Source: Streptomyces antimicrobicus
GTDB lineage: Bacteria; Actinomycetota; Actinomycetes; Streptomycetales; Streptomycetaceae
Reading direction: 5' to 3'
DNA length: 64,000 nucleotides
NCBI RefSeq assembly: GCF_020532625.1
Contig: NZ_JAJAUY010000005.1
Location: 37,245-101,244 of the forward strand
The notes below the pieces were generated by a model. It was not told the DNA's origin. It made no database searches and saw only the letters and a program-made list of their open reading frames with translations. The position numbers and the translations under genes are program-made. Below, piece by piece: positions 26,276 through 34,930 of this stretch (the first letter of the stretch is position 1; each line of letters starts with the position of its first letter).

Positions 26276-27509
26276 CCCTCAGGGCATCGCCCAGCCGGGC
26301 GATGCCCTGACGCAGGTCCGCCTCCCGGGCGCTGAGGCTGATCCGCACGCACCGGCGGCCGTGCTCGACGGCCTCCGGCGACGTGGTCCCCGCGAAGAAG
26401 TACGAGCCGGGGACCACGAAGGTGTGCCGGTCCTTCATGAGGTCGTAGAGCCGCAGGTCGTCGAACCACGGCTCGTCGATGTGCAGCCACGAGAACATGC
26501 CGCGCGTGCCCTCGTGCAGGTACCAGCGCAGGTCCGCGGGAAGGTTCTCGCGGAACAGCTCGGAGGCGAGCTCCCAGCGCGCGGTGTAGAAGGGCTGGAT
26601 GGTCCCGGAGACGATCTCTCCCAGCTCGTCGCCGCTCTTCAGGGCCTGCGCCACCGCGTACTGGGCGAGCCGGGGGGCGTGGAGGGCCGTGTTCCCGAGG
26701 AACGCGACCATGTCCTTGACGACCTCGGCCGGTCCGATCGCGATCCCGAGGCGCTCGCCGGGCAGCCCCGCCTTGGAGAAGCTGAAGCAGTTGAGCACGC
26801 CGTTGGCCGGGGGCGGCGTGTGGGTGACCGCGATGCCGGGGAACGGCTCTCCGTAGGCGTTGTCCACGATGGTCAGCGCGTCCTGCGCACCGGCGACCTT
26901 GACGATCGCGTCGAGTTCCGCCTGGGTCAGCGAACGGCCCGTGGGGTTGCTGGGGTTCGACGCGAGGAAGACGCCGGCACCCTGCGTCTGCTGCACCGCC
27001 GCCGTGTCCAGCACGTAGCGGAAGCGGTGGTCGCCGGAGTGGACGACCTCGCTGGGTATGCCCACCAGGCTGTTGTGCAGGCTCGACGCCTCGTAGCCGG
27101 TGTAGTCGGGCAGCGCGGGCAGGACCAGGGACCGTTCACCTGCCGTGGACCGGCCGGTGTAGAGCGCTCCGGCGATGAAGCAGAGCATCTGGCTGCCGGG
27201 GCCGACCATGACGTTGGAGGCGTCGATGTCCCAGCCGAGGCGCTGGTTGAAGTACTCCACGACCGCGTCGAGGAGCACCGGAAGCCCCCGGGACGGCCCG
27301 TAGCTGCAGCTGAGCCCCTCGAAGTCGTCGTCCAGCGCCTGCCGCACGTGCCGCTGCCAGAAGGCGGTCAGCTCGGGGAGGGGCGCGGGGTTGCCGATGC
27401 CGAGGTTCAGCCAGTGGTGGGGCGAACGGCTCGTCACCGCCGCGATGTCGTCCATGATGACGCGCAGCCCCGACATGGAACACATCTTGTCCCCGATGTA
27501 CGACCTCAT
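26262..27509 (-). CDS. AvtA-like class I aminotransferase (valine-pyruvate type)
   Basis: 415 residues. The start at ATG 27509 overlaps the thioesterase stop; the longer upstream frame is that gene read in another frame. It resembles AvtA of E. coli in its opening (SGLRVIMDDIAAV), in NPSNPTG and IVDNAYGEPFPGI, and in the PLP lysine segment FSFSKAGLPGERLGI. AvtA interconverts valine/2-oxoisovalerate with alanine/pyruvate. Here it may supply an unusual aliphatic amino acid to the NRPS or make the keto acid from it. Confidence 0.88.
   Translation of the reverse strand: MRSYIGDKMCSMSGLRVIMDDIAAVTSRSPHHWLNLGIGNPAPLPELTAFWQRHVRQALDDDFEGLSCSYGPSRGLPVLLDAVVEYFNQRLGWDIDASNVMVGPGSQMLCFIAGALYTGRSTAGERSLVLPALPDYTGYEASSLHNSLVGIPSEVVHSGDHRFRYVLDTAAVQQTQGAGVFLASNPSNPTGRSLTQAELDAIVKVAGAQDALTIVDNAYGEPFPGIAVTHTPPPANGVLNCFSFSKAGLPGERLGIAIGPAEVVKDMVAFLGNTALHAPRLAQYAVAQALKSGDELGEIVSGTIQPFYTARWELASELFRENLPADLRWYLHEGTRGMFSWLHIDEPWFDDLRLYDLMKDRHTFVVPGSYFFAGTTSPEAVEHGRRCVRISLSAREADLRQGIARLGDALRVMAS
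26280..26309 (+). terminator. Terminator hairpin inside the end of the convergent gene
   Basis: A perfect 13-bp stem (26280-26292 with 26297-26309) with a 4-base loop lies 4 bases after the C-gene stop. It is entirely within the coding 3' end of the aminotransferase. It is well placed to end the rightward operon transcript. Confidence 0.75.
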
Positions 27510-28261
27510 CGCACGACCTGCTCTCGGCTCGGTTCGGCTTGCTGCATCATGTGGGCCTGGACCCGAGCGGCCTGATCGAACACGGCGAAGTGCCCTCCGT
27601 CCAGCTCCAGTTGATAGAAGTCGGACGTGGTGTGCAGATTCCACGGCCCCATCTCGGCGACCCCCGCCCCGCTGTCATGGAGGGCCGGGAAGGCGGTGAT
27701 GGGCACGTCCAGCGGCTCGTCGCCGGGGAACTCGTACGACTCGTTCAGATGGAAGTCCGCCGCCAGCAGCGGCTGCAGGTGCCGTAGCAGCCCGTCCTGC
27801 TCCAGCACCGCCTGCGGGGTTCCCCCCAGTTTCCGGAGGGTCTCGCGCAGGGTGTCGACCGACGCGTTCCCGAGATTCGTCCGGGGCATGGGGAGGTGCG
27901 GCGCGCGACGGCCCGCGACGAAGAGGTGCCGGGGCATCGGCGCGCCGAGACGGCGCAGTTCGCGCGCCAGCTCGTACGCGGTCAGGGCACCGGTGCTGTG
28001 CCCGAACAGCGCGAAGGGACGGGGTACGGTGTCGAGCAGGACGGGCGCGAGGTCACGGACGAAGGCGGCCACGTCGTCGTACGCGACTTCCGCACCGCGC
28101 CCCTCCCGACCGGGCGGCTGGACCGGGCAGACCGACAGCCCCTCGGGGGCCGTCGAAGCCCAGGACCGGTAGGAGGAGGCGCCGGCTCCCGCGTGCGGAA
28201 GGCAGACGAGGTGCAGCGCGCCCTCGCGTACGGGATAGGGGAACCAGGGATTTCTCGCCAT
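27506..28261 (-). CDS. Type II thioesterase (second)
   Basis: 251 residues with LVCLPHAGAGASSY, the nucleophile motif GHSTG and a late GGHFAVF. It is similar in kind to the thioesterase at 18030 but clearly divergent from it. It lies 9 bases after the VOC gene and overlaps the aminotransferase start by 4 bp, forming a three-gene operon. Two type II thioesterases in one small cluster suggest that one edits and the other releases the product. Confidence 0.9.
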   Translation of the reverse strand: MARNPWFPYPVREGALHLVCLPHAGAGASSYRSWASTAPEGLSVCPVQPPGREGRGAEVAYDDVAAFVRDLAPVLLDTVPRPFALFGHSTGALTAYELARELRRLGAPMPRHLFVAGRRAPHLPMPRTNLGNASVDTLRETLRKLGGTPQAVLEQDGLLRHLQPLLAADFHLNESYEFPGDEPLDVPITAFPALHDSGAGVAEMGPWNLHTTSDFYQLELDGGHFAVFDQAARVQAHMMQQAEPSREQVVR

Positions 28262-28270
28262 GGGCCCCCC

Positions 28271-28723
28271 TCACGCACCGTCGTCGAAGTAGCCGCAGCG
28301 GGGAAGGGCAGGGGTGGGGCCCTGCGGCACGGCAGGATCGTCGGTGTAGATCTCCAGCCGGATGCCGTCGGGATCGGCAAAGAACAACTGCCCCGCAGAG
28401 GCGGCATCTTCACTGCTGCCGTCATCGTCCCGAAGAGGCACACCGGCCGCCCGAAGACGCTTCTCCGCCGCCCGCAGGTCGTCGAGGGTGGCCGCCTCGA
28501 AGGAGAGGTGATGCAGACCGGGCCGGTTCACCGGGAACGCGCCGGAGGACTGCTCCCACAGAGTCAGCAGGACGACACCGTCGGATCCCATGAGCGCATA
28601 GCGATTCACCGGTCCGGTCGATTGCCGAATGACGTCGAACCCCAGGGACCGCCGATAGAAGTCGACGGAACGTTCGAGGTTCGTCACGTTGAGTCCCGCA
28701 CTGCCAGTACTGAGCGCCGTCAT
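28271..28723 (-). CDS. VOC-superfamily (glyoxalase/bleomycin-resistance type) protein
   Basis: 150 residues from ATG 28723 with AAAGG at proper spacing; a GTG two codons earlier would sit on the ribosome site. Two beta-alpha-beta-beta-beta halves are visible (LERSVDFYRRSLGFDV and DDLRAAEKRLRAAGV). Retained metal-site residues are the His of GLHHLSF and the Glu of IRLEIY. The first His position reads GLNV, so one metal ligand seems lost. The protein may bind and sequester the product, or be a small tailoring enzyme. Confidence 0.8.
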   Translation of the reverse strand: MTALSTGSAGLNVTNLERSVDFYRRSLGFDVIRQSTGPVNRYALMGSDGVVLLTLWEQSSGAFPVNRPGLHHLSFEAATLDDLRAAEKRLRAAGVPLRDDDGSSEDAASAGQLFFADPDGIRLEIYTDDPAVPQGPTPALPRCGYFDDGA

Positions 28724-29457
28724 GTCCACCTTTCATGCGCTGTGAGGACCACCGGCGCGTACGGAACGCCCTGCGCGCGTCGTGAACGGACGGAGCGGGA
28801 CTGCCGCGACCGGGGGCGATGCGCCACGGATCCGGACAGGAACGTCACTGCGCCCGTGTCCGAACAGGGGTGTGCTTTCGGACCGCCCCCCTGCGCATAC
28901 GTTCGCGATCATATGACATGCGAGGTTGCCGCGTCGGGTCGTCGAACCACTGATTTTCCACAACGTCCGCTCTGTGACTGACGGTTCGACCAGCGACAAC
29001 AGCAACCGACCTCACCTACACGTCACTTACAAGACCACACACACCGCCACTCCGCCATACCCCCCAAAACCCATGTCTCGAACTGTCCGAAACCCTGGAC
29101 CTGGAGCCTTGGTGACGGTTCGTCGATTCCTCTGAGCGGGCCGCTTCGGCTGTGCCGTCCGGGGCCGCGTTCCGGCCACCGCCCTCGATCCGGACACGCG
29201 GGTATGACCCGATGCGCTCCTTCCCCTGGGAAGCGCCTGCGGCGATGGCAGGAACAAGGACCTCGACCATCTTCGTTCTTGCTGGTCAGAGGCACTTCGC
29301 GGGTACCGGACCACCCGTTCCGGACAGCCCGCTTCATCAAAGCGCGAGGCGAGGGGGCTCAACTGACGTGCTTGTGCCGTTCTGTTCCTCCGCCTAGTCT
29401 GCGCGGGCGAGTTGATCTAGTACGCCAGTCGCCACCGGACGGCCGATAGGAGATTCG
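28724..29457. other. Intergenic region without recognised gene
   Basis: These 734 bases lie between the divergent VOC and inositol-phosphatase genes. The stretch near 28960-29100 is less GC-rich. Open frames on both strands lack normal codon bias and ribosome sites. It should hold the two divergent promoters. I see no RNA gene or mobile element. Confidence 0.5.
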
Positions 29458-30255
29458 ATGAGCATGCCGGGAGCCTCTGCGAGCAACTGGGATCCCTGGC
29501 TGCAACGCGCGTTGAAAGCGGCGAGAGCCGGGACGGACGCTCTCCGGTCGGCCCGCGCGGAAGCCAGGATCGTCGAGACGAAGTCCGCACCGGGAGACTT
29601 CGTCACCACGGCCGATGTCGCCTCCAACGAGGCGATCCTCGAAGTCGTCGACGCCTCCGACACGCAGGTCGGCCTGGTCTGCGAGGACCACCCGGACCGC
29701 CCGAGCGACACCGGGCTGCGATGGGTCGTCGACGCCGTCGACGGGACCGGCAACCTCGCCCTGGGCATCCCGCACTTCGCCGTCAGCATCGCCCTCGAAG
29801 AGCGCGTCGAGGACGGCTGGGAACCGCGCGTCGGCGTCGTGCACGACCCGAACCGCGACGAGGTGTTCTGGGCCGTGGACGGCGGCGGGGCCTGGCTGGG
29901 GGACACACGGCTGTCGATACGCCCCCCGTGCCCCGTGGACGATGCCGTCGTGGCCACGGAGTACGCGTACACCGCCGAGGGCCGAACCCGTCAGGCGCGC
30001 AACCTCACGGCACTGCTGCCGGCCGTGCGCAGCGTGCGGTCGACAGGAAGCTCGGCCCTCGACCTGGCGTGGGTGGCCGCGGGCCGCCTCGACGCTTTCC
30101 TGGAGGACGAGCTGGAGCGCTGGGACTGGGCCGCCGGAGCGCTGATCTCCCGTGAGGCGGGGGCGGAATGCACCCCCTGGGGCACCGGAGTCCTCTGTGC
30201 CGGACCGGCCTTGGCCGCCGAACTGCGGGCGCTGATCACCACCGAGGAGTTCTGA
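29458..30255 (+). CDS. Inositol-monophosphatase-family protein
   Basis: 265 residues with a GATAGGAG ribosome site. Metal-site motifs are CEDHPD, VDAVDGTGNLALGIP (the D-x-x-D-G-T family signature) and WDWAAGALI. The family removes phosphate from inositol, sugar or nucleotide phosphates. It sits 3 bases before the Gfo/Idh oxidoreductase, and the two should act in sequence on one polyol or sugar. Similar pairs occur in aminocyclitol and amino-sugar pathways, which fits the sugar enzymes at the other end of the cluster. Confidence 0.85.
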   Translation: MSMPGASASNWDPWLQRALKAARAGTDALRSARAEARIVETKSAPGDFVTTADVASNEAILEVVDASDTQVGLVCEDHPDRPSDTGLRWVVDAVDGTGNLALGIPHFAVSIALEERVEDGWEPRVGVVHDPNRDEVFWAVDGGGAWLGDTRLSIRPPCPVDDAVVATEYAYTAEGRTRQARNLTALLPAVRSVRSTGSSALDLAWVAAGRLDAFLEDELERWDWAAGALISREAGAECTPWGTGVLCAGPALAAELRALITTEEF

Positions 30256-30258
30256 GAG

Positions 30259-31218
30259 ATGTCCGACGCACTGCGGATCGCCGTCGTGGGGTACGGCCAG
30301 GTGGCCCGTCTCCACGCCGAAATCACTTTGGCGGAAGGCCAGATACTCCACCGCGTAGTGGGCCGCGACCCCGACCGGAGCGCCGCCTTCGCCAAGGAAT
30401 TCGACATCGCCCACCACGGGACCTCGCTCGACGAGGCGCTGGCGGACGACGCGGTCGACGCGGTGATCCTCGGATCGCCGAACGACGTGCACGCCGACCA
30501 GGCCCGCCGCTGCATCCTGGCCGGGAAGCCGGTGCTCGTCGAGATCCCGCTCGCCATGTCGGCCGCGGAGGCACACGAGTTGGCGGACCTGGCCCGGGCC
30601 CGCGGCGTCACCGTCATGGTCGCGCACACGCACCGCTACCTCACGGGCCTGCGCGGCCTCCTCGGCGACGTGGCGGCGGGCACCCGGCGCTTCGACAGCG
30701 TGCTCGCCCGCTATCTGATCCTGCGCCGGGACCGCGTCGGGTCGAGCGGCTACGTCCGCTCGTGGACGGACGACCTGCTGTGGCACCACATGAACCACTC
30801 GACGGACATGACCTTGGGACTGCTCGGCATCACGGACGCGTCCACCGTCCACGTCCAGGTGGCGCACACGCGCCCCGACCCGACATCGGGCAAACCCCTG
30901 GACATCACGCTGACGATGACGACGGAGGACGGCCGGGTGGGCACGGTCGTCGGCTCGTACACCAACGAGACCGCGCAGGTCTGCGACTACTACTTGGCGG
31001 GGGCGGGCCGGACCGTCTTCGTGGAGATGAACGTCGTCCGGGACCGCGACGGCGTCGCCTACGACCCGGCCGAGCACCCCGAGGACGAGGAGGACCGCGT
31101 GCTGCAGAACCGCGAGTTCTTCGCGGCGACGAGGGCCGACCGCCCGGCGGCGATCAGCCCCGACACCATCCTCCCCGCCATGGACGTCCTCCAGCGCGCC
31201 CAGGACCTGATCGGGTGA
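30259..31218 (+). CDS. Gfo/Idh/MocA-family oxidoreductase
   Basis: 319 residues. A Rossmann NAD(P) site opens the protein (VVGYGQVARLHAEI), followed by GSPNDVHADQARRCI. The usual E-K-P motif reads E-I-P at 95-97, so the conserved Lys is replaced by Ile96. The catalytic D-x-x-x-H-type segment corresponds to LLWHHMNHSTDM. The family oxidises or reduces sugar and cyclitol hydroxyls. With the upstream phosphatase it likely oxidises a dephosphorylated sugar. The missing Lys makes a normal dehydrogenase role uncertain. Confidence 0.85.
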   Translation: MSDALRIAVVGYGQVARLHAEITLAEGQILHRVVGRDPDRSAAFAKEFDIAHHGTSLDEALADDAVDAVILGSPNDVHADQARRCILAGKPVLVEIPLAMSAAEAHELADLARARGVTVMVAHTHRYLTGLRGLLGDVAAGTRRFDSVLARYLILRRDRVGSSGYVRSWTDDLLWHHMNHSTDMTLGLLGITDASTVHVQVAHTRPDPTSGKPLDITLTMTTEDGRVGTVVGSYTNETAQVCDYYLAGAGRTVFVEMNVVRDRDGVAYDPAEHPEDEEDRVLQNREFFAATRADRPAAISPDTILPAMDVLQRAQDLIG

Positions 31219-31302
31219 CCTCGCCGAAGCGGGTGCGGGTCATTTCGTCAGGAGTTCTACGGGCTGTCCTGAAAAGATCTTCGGCGGGTCCGGCAGCTGG
31301 GG

Positions 31303-31770
31303 CTATCCCATGACCGATCGGGCCGCGTCGAGGAACGCCAGCCGGTTGTCCTCCAGGTAGTCCCGCACGCTCTCGCCGTCGGGCAAGCCTTCCCACACCG
31401 TCCGGTTGAGGTCGAGGAAGTACGCACGTGCCGCGTCATGTACGGGCAGGGGGAACTGGACGCGGATGAGCCGCTCTGCGACCCACAGCCTGTTCATGAC
31501 GCCCTGGGTCGTGAGGTACCAGGGGTGGGTATCGTCCCATTCGGAAGGCCGGCTGAACGCGGAGCGTTCGGCCTCGGCCGCCACCTCGATGAACCGCTCC
31601 AGCAGCGCCAGCCGTTCCGCGCGCCGAGCCTCCGACAATGCGCTCAGCTGCCGTTGCTGCTCGGCACGTTCCGCTGACGACTGAGTCCTGTGCTGCACGA
31701 GGTAGGACAGCATGCCGCCGAGTACCACGCCGCCGAGGGATATGAGGGACACCCAGACCTGACCTGACAT
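31303..31770 (-). CDS. Small membrane-anchored protein of unknown function
   Basis: 155 residues from ATG 31770. One N-terminal membrane helix (VWVSLISLGGVVLGGMLSYLV) is followed by a charged, Ala/Arg/Glu-rich helix that may be a coiled coil. A globular tail of about 80 residues has no motif I recognise. The longer upstream frame has no coding character. Function unknown. Confidence 0.6.
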   Translation of the reverse strand: MSGQVWVSLISLGGVVLGGMLSYLVQHRTQSSAERAEQQRQLSALSEARRAERLALLERFIEVAAEAERSAFSRPSEWDDTHPWYLTTQGVMNRLWVAERLIRVQFPLPVHDAARAYFLDLNRTVWEGLPDGESVRDYLEDNRLAFLDAARSVMG

Positions 31771-32164
31771 GGTCGCTATGGTCCCATGCAGTGTGGCTGG
31801 TGTGATCACGGCGTCGGAGCCGTCCTGGACAGCCCCGTCCACCGGGCTGCCCCCCGAGCCTTCGGGAAGCTGTGACGGTGCTGCGGCGCGAGGGCGCACG
31901 CGATCCGCAAGGGCCGACCGTGGAGTCTTCCGCTGGAACGGAACCACACAAGAATACGCCCCGATCGACATCGCAAGAAGGGAGAACAGACCTACCGACA
32001 CCTCATGCCTGGCACCCTGGGCCATGCCGCAAAGCTCCTGGACCGCGGCCTGGCAGCCTGATTGACCCCTGCCATGCTTCGGTGGCAAGACGGGCGCGAG
32101 CGCACTCGTACAAGTTCCCGTGCGAGGGTGGTTGGCCAGAAGTGGTCCTGAGCGGGAGAGGCGC
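31771..32164. other. Intergenic region between divergent hypothetical genes
   Basis: 394 bases with the promoters of the flanking divergent genes. A GCGGGAGAGG ribosome site precedes 32165. No RNA gene, repeat or strong palindrome was seen. Confidence 0.4.
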
Positions 32165-33307
32165 ATGAGCGAGTCGGAGGCCTTGAGCATGGAGATGCTC
32201 CAGGAGGAGCCTGAGCAGTATGTGGAGCAGGTGACCGGACCGTCCTCTCGCCGGATCCGGCGCGCAGAGCTGGCCGTTGACCCGCACTTCCCACCCGTGG
32301 CCAACGGCCTCGACTACCTCGTCAGTGTCGTGGAGAACCTGGAGGTGGGGGCCGACCGGGTCACCGCGCGGAACCTCAAGTACGCCGTGCTCCACCTCGC
32401 GGCGGGAGCGGAGGTGCTGCTCAAAGCCCGTCTGCAGATGGAACACTGGAGCCTGGTGTTCGCCCAGCCCGGGCATGCGACCCTGCAGGCGCTGGAGGAC
32501 GGGTCCCTGAGCAGTTGCAGTCCGGAGGAGACCCGCCAGCGGCTGACCAACATCGTCGGCATCACCTTCAAGAAGCGTGAGAAGGACGCCCTCCTCGCCC
32601 TGGCCCAGAGCCGCAACGCACTCCAGCATTACGGCCTGATGGGGGAGCGCGCGAACGCCAAGACCGTGGAAAGCACCACCGCGCAGGTGCTGAACTTCCT
32701 CATCCGGTTCATCGACGAGCACCTGCTCCCGCTCATCAATGACGAGGAAGAGCGCCGCAACGCCCTGACCGACCTGGAGCGCATCCGTGACGGCCTCCAC
32801 CTGATCCAGGGCTACGTGGACGAGCGTATGCGCGATCTTCGGCCCGCGCTCGGCCCGGTGCGTGCCTGCACCGTCCAGTGCCCGGAGTGCCGGCAGTGGG
32901 CCTTCGTGGCGGGAGACGACTGGGTGAAGGCCCGAGCCGGCGACCCGCCCGCCCGTATCGACGACGTGTACTCGGTCTGCTGCCGGTTCTGTGAGGCCAC
33001 CATGAATCCGGAAGAGGCGGCCCACATGTACAGCTGGGCCGTTCTCGGACGGGAGTGGACGGCCGACGACGACAGCGGAGTGCCGAGTCGCTGCCCCGTG
33101 TGCAGGGAAGACGTGCTCGTCCTCGGAGCGTGCACAGCTGCCGATCAGGCCGCCTCCGTCGACTTCTGCTTCGGATGCGCCAGCGTCCGTACGGATCTGC
33201 AGCAGTGTCAGCGGTGCGGCGCCGTGCAGCCGGCCGAGGAGGAGCACCGGTGTCCCTTCGGCCGGCGCAGTGCTGCCGCCGTTGCTGCAAGAGGACGAAC
33301 GTGGTGA
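32165..33307 (+). CDS. HEPN-like domain protein with C-terminal zinc ribbons
   Basis: 380 residues. The N-terminal half is helical and resembles uncharacterised HEPN proteins (NLKYAVLHLAAGAEVLLKARL, then EHWSLVF). It contains R150-N-A-L-Q-H155, an R-x4-H motif like the catalytic motif of HEPN ribonucleases. The C-terminal half has repeated paired cysteines: CPEC, VCCRFC, CPVC, FCFGC, CQRC and HRCPFG, which suggests several zinc ribbons. The family includes toxins and antiviral RNases, but also inactive members. No antitoxin (MNT-type) gene is adjacent. The HEPN assignment is from motif and helical pattern only. Confidence 0.65.
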   Translation: MSESEALSMEMLQEEPEQYVEQVTGPSSRRIRRAELAVDPHFPPVANGLDYLVSVVENLEVGADRVTARNLKYAVLHLAAGAEVLLKARLQMEHWSLVFAQPGHATLQALEDGSLSSCSPEETRQRLTNIVGITFKKREKDALLALAQSRNALQHYGLMGERANAKTVESTTAQVLNFLIRFIDEHLLPLINDEEERRNALTDLERIRDGLHLIQGYVDERMRDLRPALGPVRACTVQCPECRQWAFVAGDDWVKARAGDPPARIDDVYSVCCRFCEATMNPEEAAHMYSWAVLGREWTADDDSGVPSRCPVCREDVLVLGACTAADQAASVDFCFGCASVRTDLQQCQRCGAVQPAEEEHRCPFGRRSAAAVAARGRTW

Positions 33308-33398
33308 AGGCCATGGCGGCGGGCGAAGCGGAGGAGGGCCTGTGTGTGGGTCTTGCCGTGGGCCCGGCAGCGGTCGTAGGAGCCGCGGGGGCGAAGGG

Positions 33399-34736
33399 TC
33401 ATCCTCCGCTGGGGGTTCGGACGGCCAGGATGGCCATGTCGTCGTGGCCGTCGCTGGGGTGGTGGTCGACGAGGGCCTGTACCAGGGCGTCCAGTGGTTG
33501 GGTGGCGTGGGCGGCGGCGAGGTCCGCCAGGGCGTTCAGGCGGTCGTCGATGGGATGGTCGGGGTGTTCGACGAGGCCGTCGGAGAACAGCAGCACGATG
33601 GTGCCCGGCGACAGCTCGTGGGTGTGGTCGGGGCGGTGGATGTGGGCGTCGACGCCCAGGGGGACGCCGGGCTCCGCATGCAGGTACTGGGCGGACCCGT
33701 CGGGGGTGAGGATCAGCGGTGGGAGGTGGCCGGCGGTGCTCCAGTGAAGCGTCCAGCCGTCAGCGGTGGGCTCGATCCTGGCCAGGCATGCGGTGGTGAC
33801 CGGTAGGTCGGTGATGGCGTGGACGGTGTGGTCGAGCTGGGTCAGCACCGAGCTGGGCGGGGTCTGGCGGTCGTAGAGCAGGGCGCGGAGCATGTTGCGG
33901 GCCTGGGCCATGGCGGCGGCCGCGTGCAGGTCGTGGCCGACGACGTCGCCGATGACGGCCGCGCAGGCCCGGTCGGGCAGGACGACGGCGTCGTACCAGT
34001 CGCCGCCGACGCCGGCCGGCTCGGCCGCGGTGCGGTAGACCGCGGCGCCGGAGAACGGCGTCAGGTCGGGCAAGGTCGGCAGCAGCAACCGCTGGAACTG
34101 TTCGGCGCTGTCGCGCATGTAACCGAACAGGCGGGCGTTCTCGATGGCGATCCCGGCGGCTCCCGCCAGAGCGCGTACGACGGCCTCGTCGTCCTCGTCG
34201 AACGGCCGGCCGTCCCTGCGTTCGGAAAGGTAGAGGTCTCCGTAGATCTCGCCGCGGACGGTGATCGCCACGCCCAGCAGCGTGCGCATGGGCGGGTGGC
34301 CGGGCGGGAATCCGACCGAGGCCGGGTGTGAGGGGATGTCCTCCACGCGCAGTGGCTCGGGATGGTGGATCAGGTGGCCGAGGACGCCGCGGCCGTGCGG
34401 GAAGTCGATTCCCGCGAGCGCGGCGCGTTCGACGTCGGTGAGGCCGGCGGTGATGAACTGCTCCAGGTGGTCGCCGGAAGGGGCGAGGACGCCGAGCGCA
34501 CCGTAACGCGCCCCGGCGAGGTCCATGGCGGTGGTGACGATCCGGTGCAGCACCGTCGGCAGGTCCAGATCGCCGCCGATGGCCAGCACCGCCGACAGCA
34601 GTCCCTGCAACCGGTCCTTCGCCCTGGCCAGTGCGCGCAGCTGCTGCGCGATGCCCTCCAACTGCTCGTCCAGCTTCAGCCCAAGGCCGGGCAGGTTTTT
34701 GCCCGGTGTGCTGCTCGGCTTCTCCTCGGGGGTCAC
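33399..34736 (-). CDS. GAF-SpoIIE (PP2C-type) protein phosphatase
   Basis: 445 residues from a GTG with GAGAGGG upstream. A coiled region (LDEQLEGIAQQLRALARAKDRL) leads into a GAF domain (PTVLHRIVTTAMDLAGARYGALG ... HHPEPLRVEDI). The SpoIIE phosphatase domain begins near GVGGDWYDAVVLPDRACAAVIGDVVGHD, with later Asp residues in LLFSDGLVEHPD. Such proteins control sigma factors through anti-sigma antagonists. The GAF part resembles that of the DevS-like kinase at 41655, so it may sense redox or a ligand in the same stress response. Confidence 0.88.
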   Translation of the reverse strand: MTPEEKPSSTPGKNLPGLGLKLDEQLEGIAQQLRALARAKDRLQGLLSAVLAIGGDLDLPTVLHRIVTTAMDLAGARYGALGVLAPSGDHLEQFITAGLTDVERAALAGIDFPHGRGVLGHLIHHPEPLRVEDIPSHPASVGFPPGHPPMRTLLGVAITVRGEIYGDLYLSERRDGRPFDEDDEAVVRALAGAAGIAIENARLFGYMRDSAEQFQRLLLPTLPDLTPFSGAAVYRTAAEPAGVGGDWYDAVVLPDRACAAVIGDVVGHDLHAAAAMAQARNMLRALLYDRQTPPSSVLTQLDHTVHAITDLPVTTACLARIEPTADGWTLHWSTAGHLPPLILTPDGSAQYLHAEPGVPLGVDAHIHRPDHTHELSPGTIVLLFSDGLVEHPDHPIDDRLNALADLAAAHATQPLDALVQALVDHHPSDGHDDMAILAVRTPSGG

Positions 34737-34930
34737 GGCACCCTCTCGTTCTCGTCCGTCGCCGCCCACGCTACGCACGACGTCGTCACCTCGCCGGGAG
34801 CACACACCGCACAGGCCGGCCGCCGCCTGCTGCCCAGCGCTCTGTCTCTCCCCCCAGTGGAGGTGCGAGGAAGCCGGGTCCTAGCCGCGGGGTGGAGGTC
34901 GCCGTGGACCACGGTGTTCGGCATTCGGTG

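Noticed and set aside
28740..29457. Several short open frames on both strands of the gap
   Set aside because: They overlap each other, lack ribosome sites and normal codon bias, and resemble no known protein.
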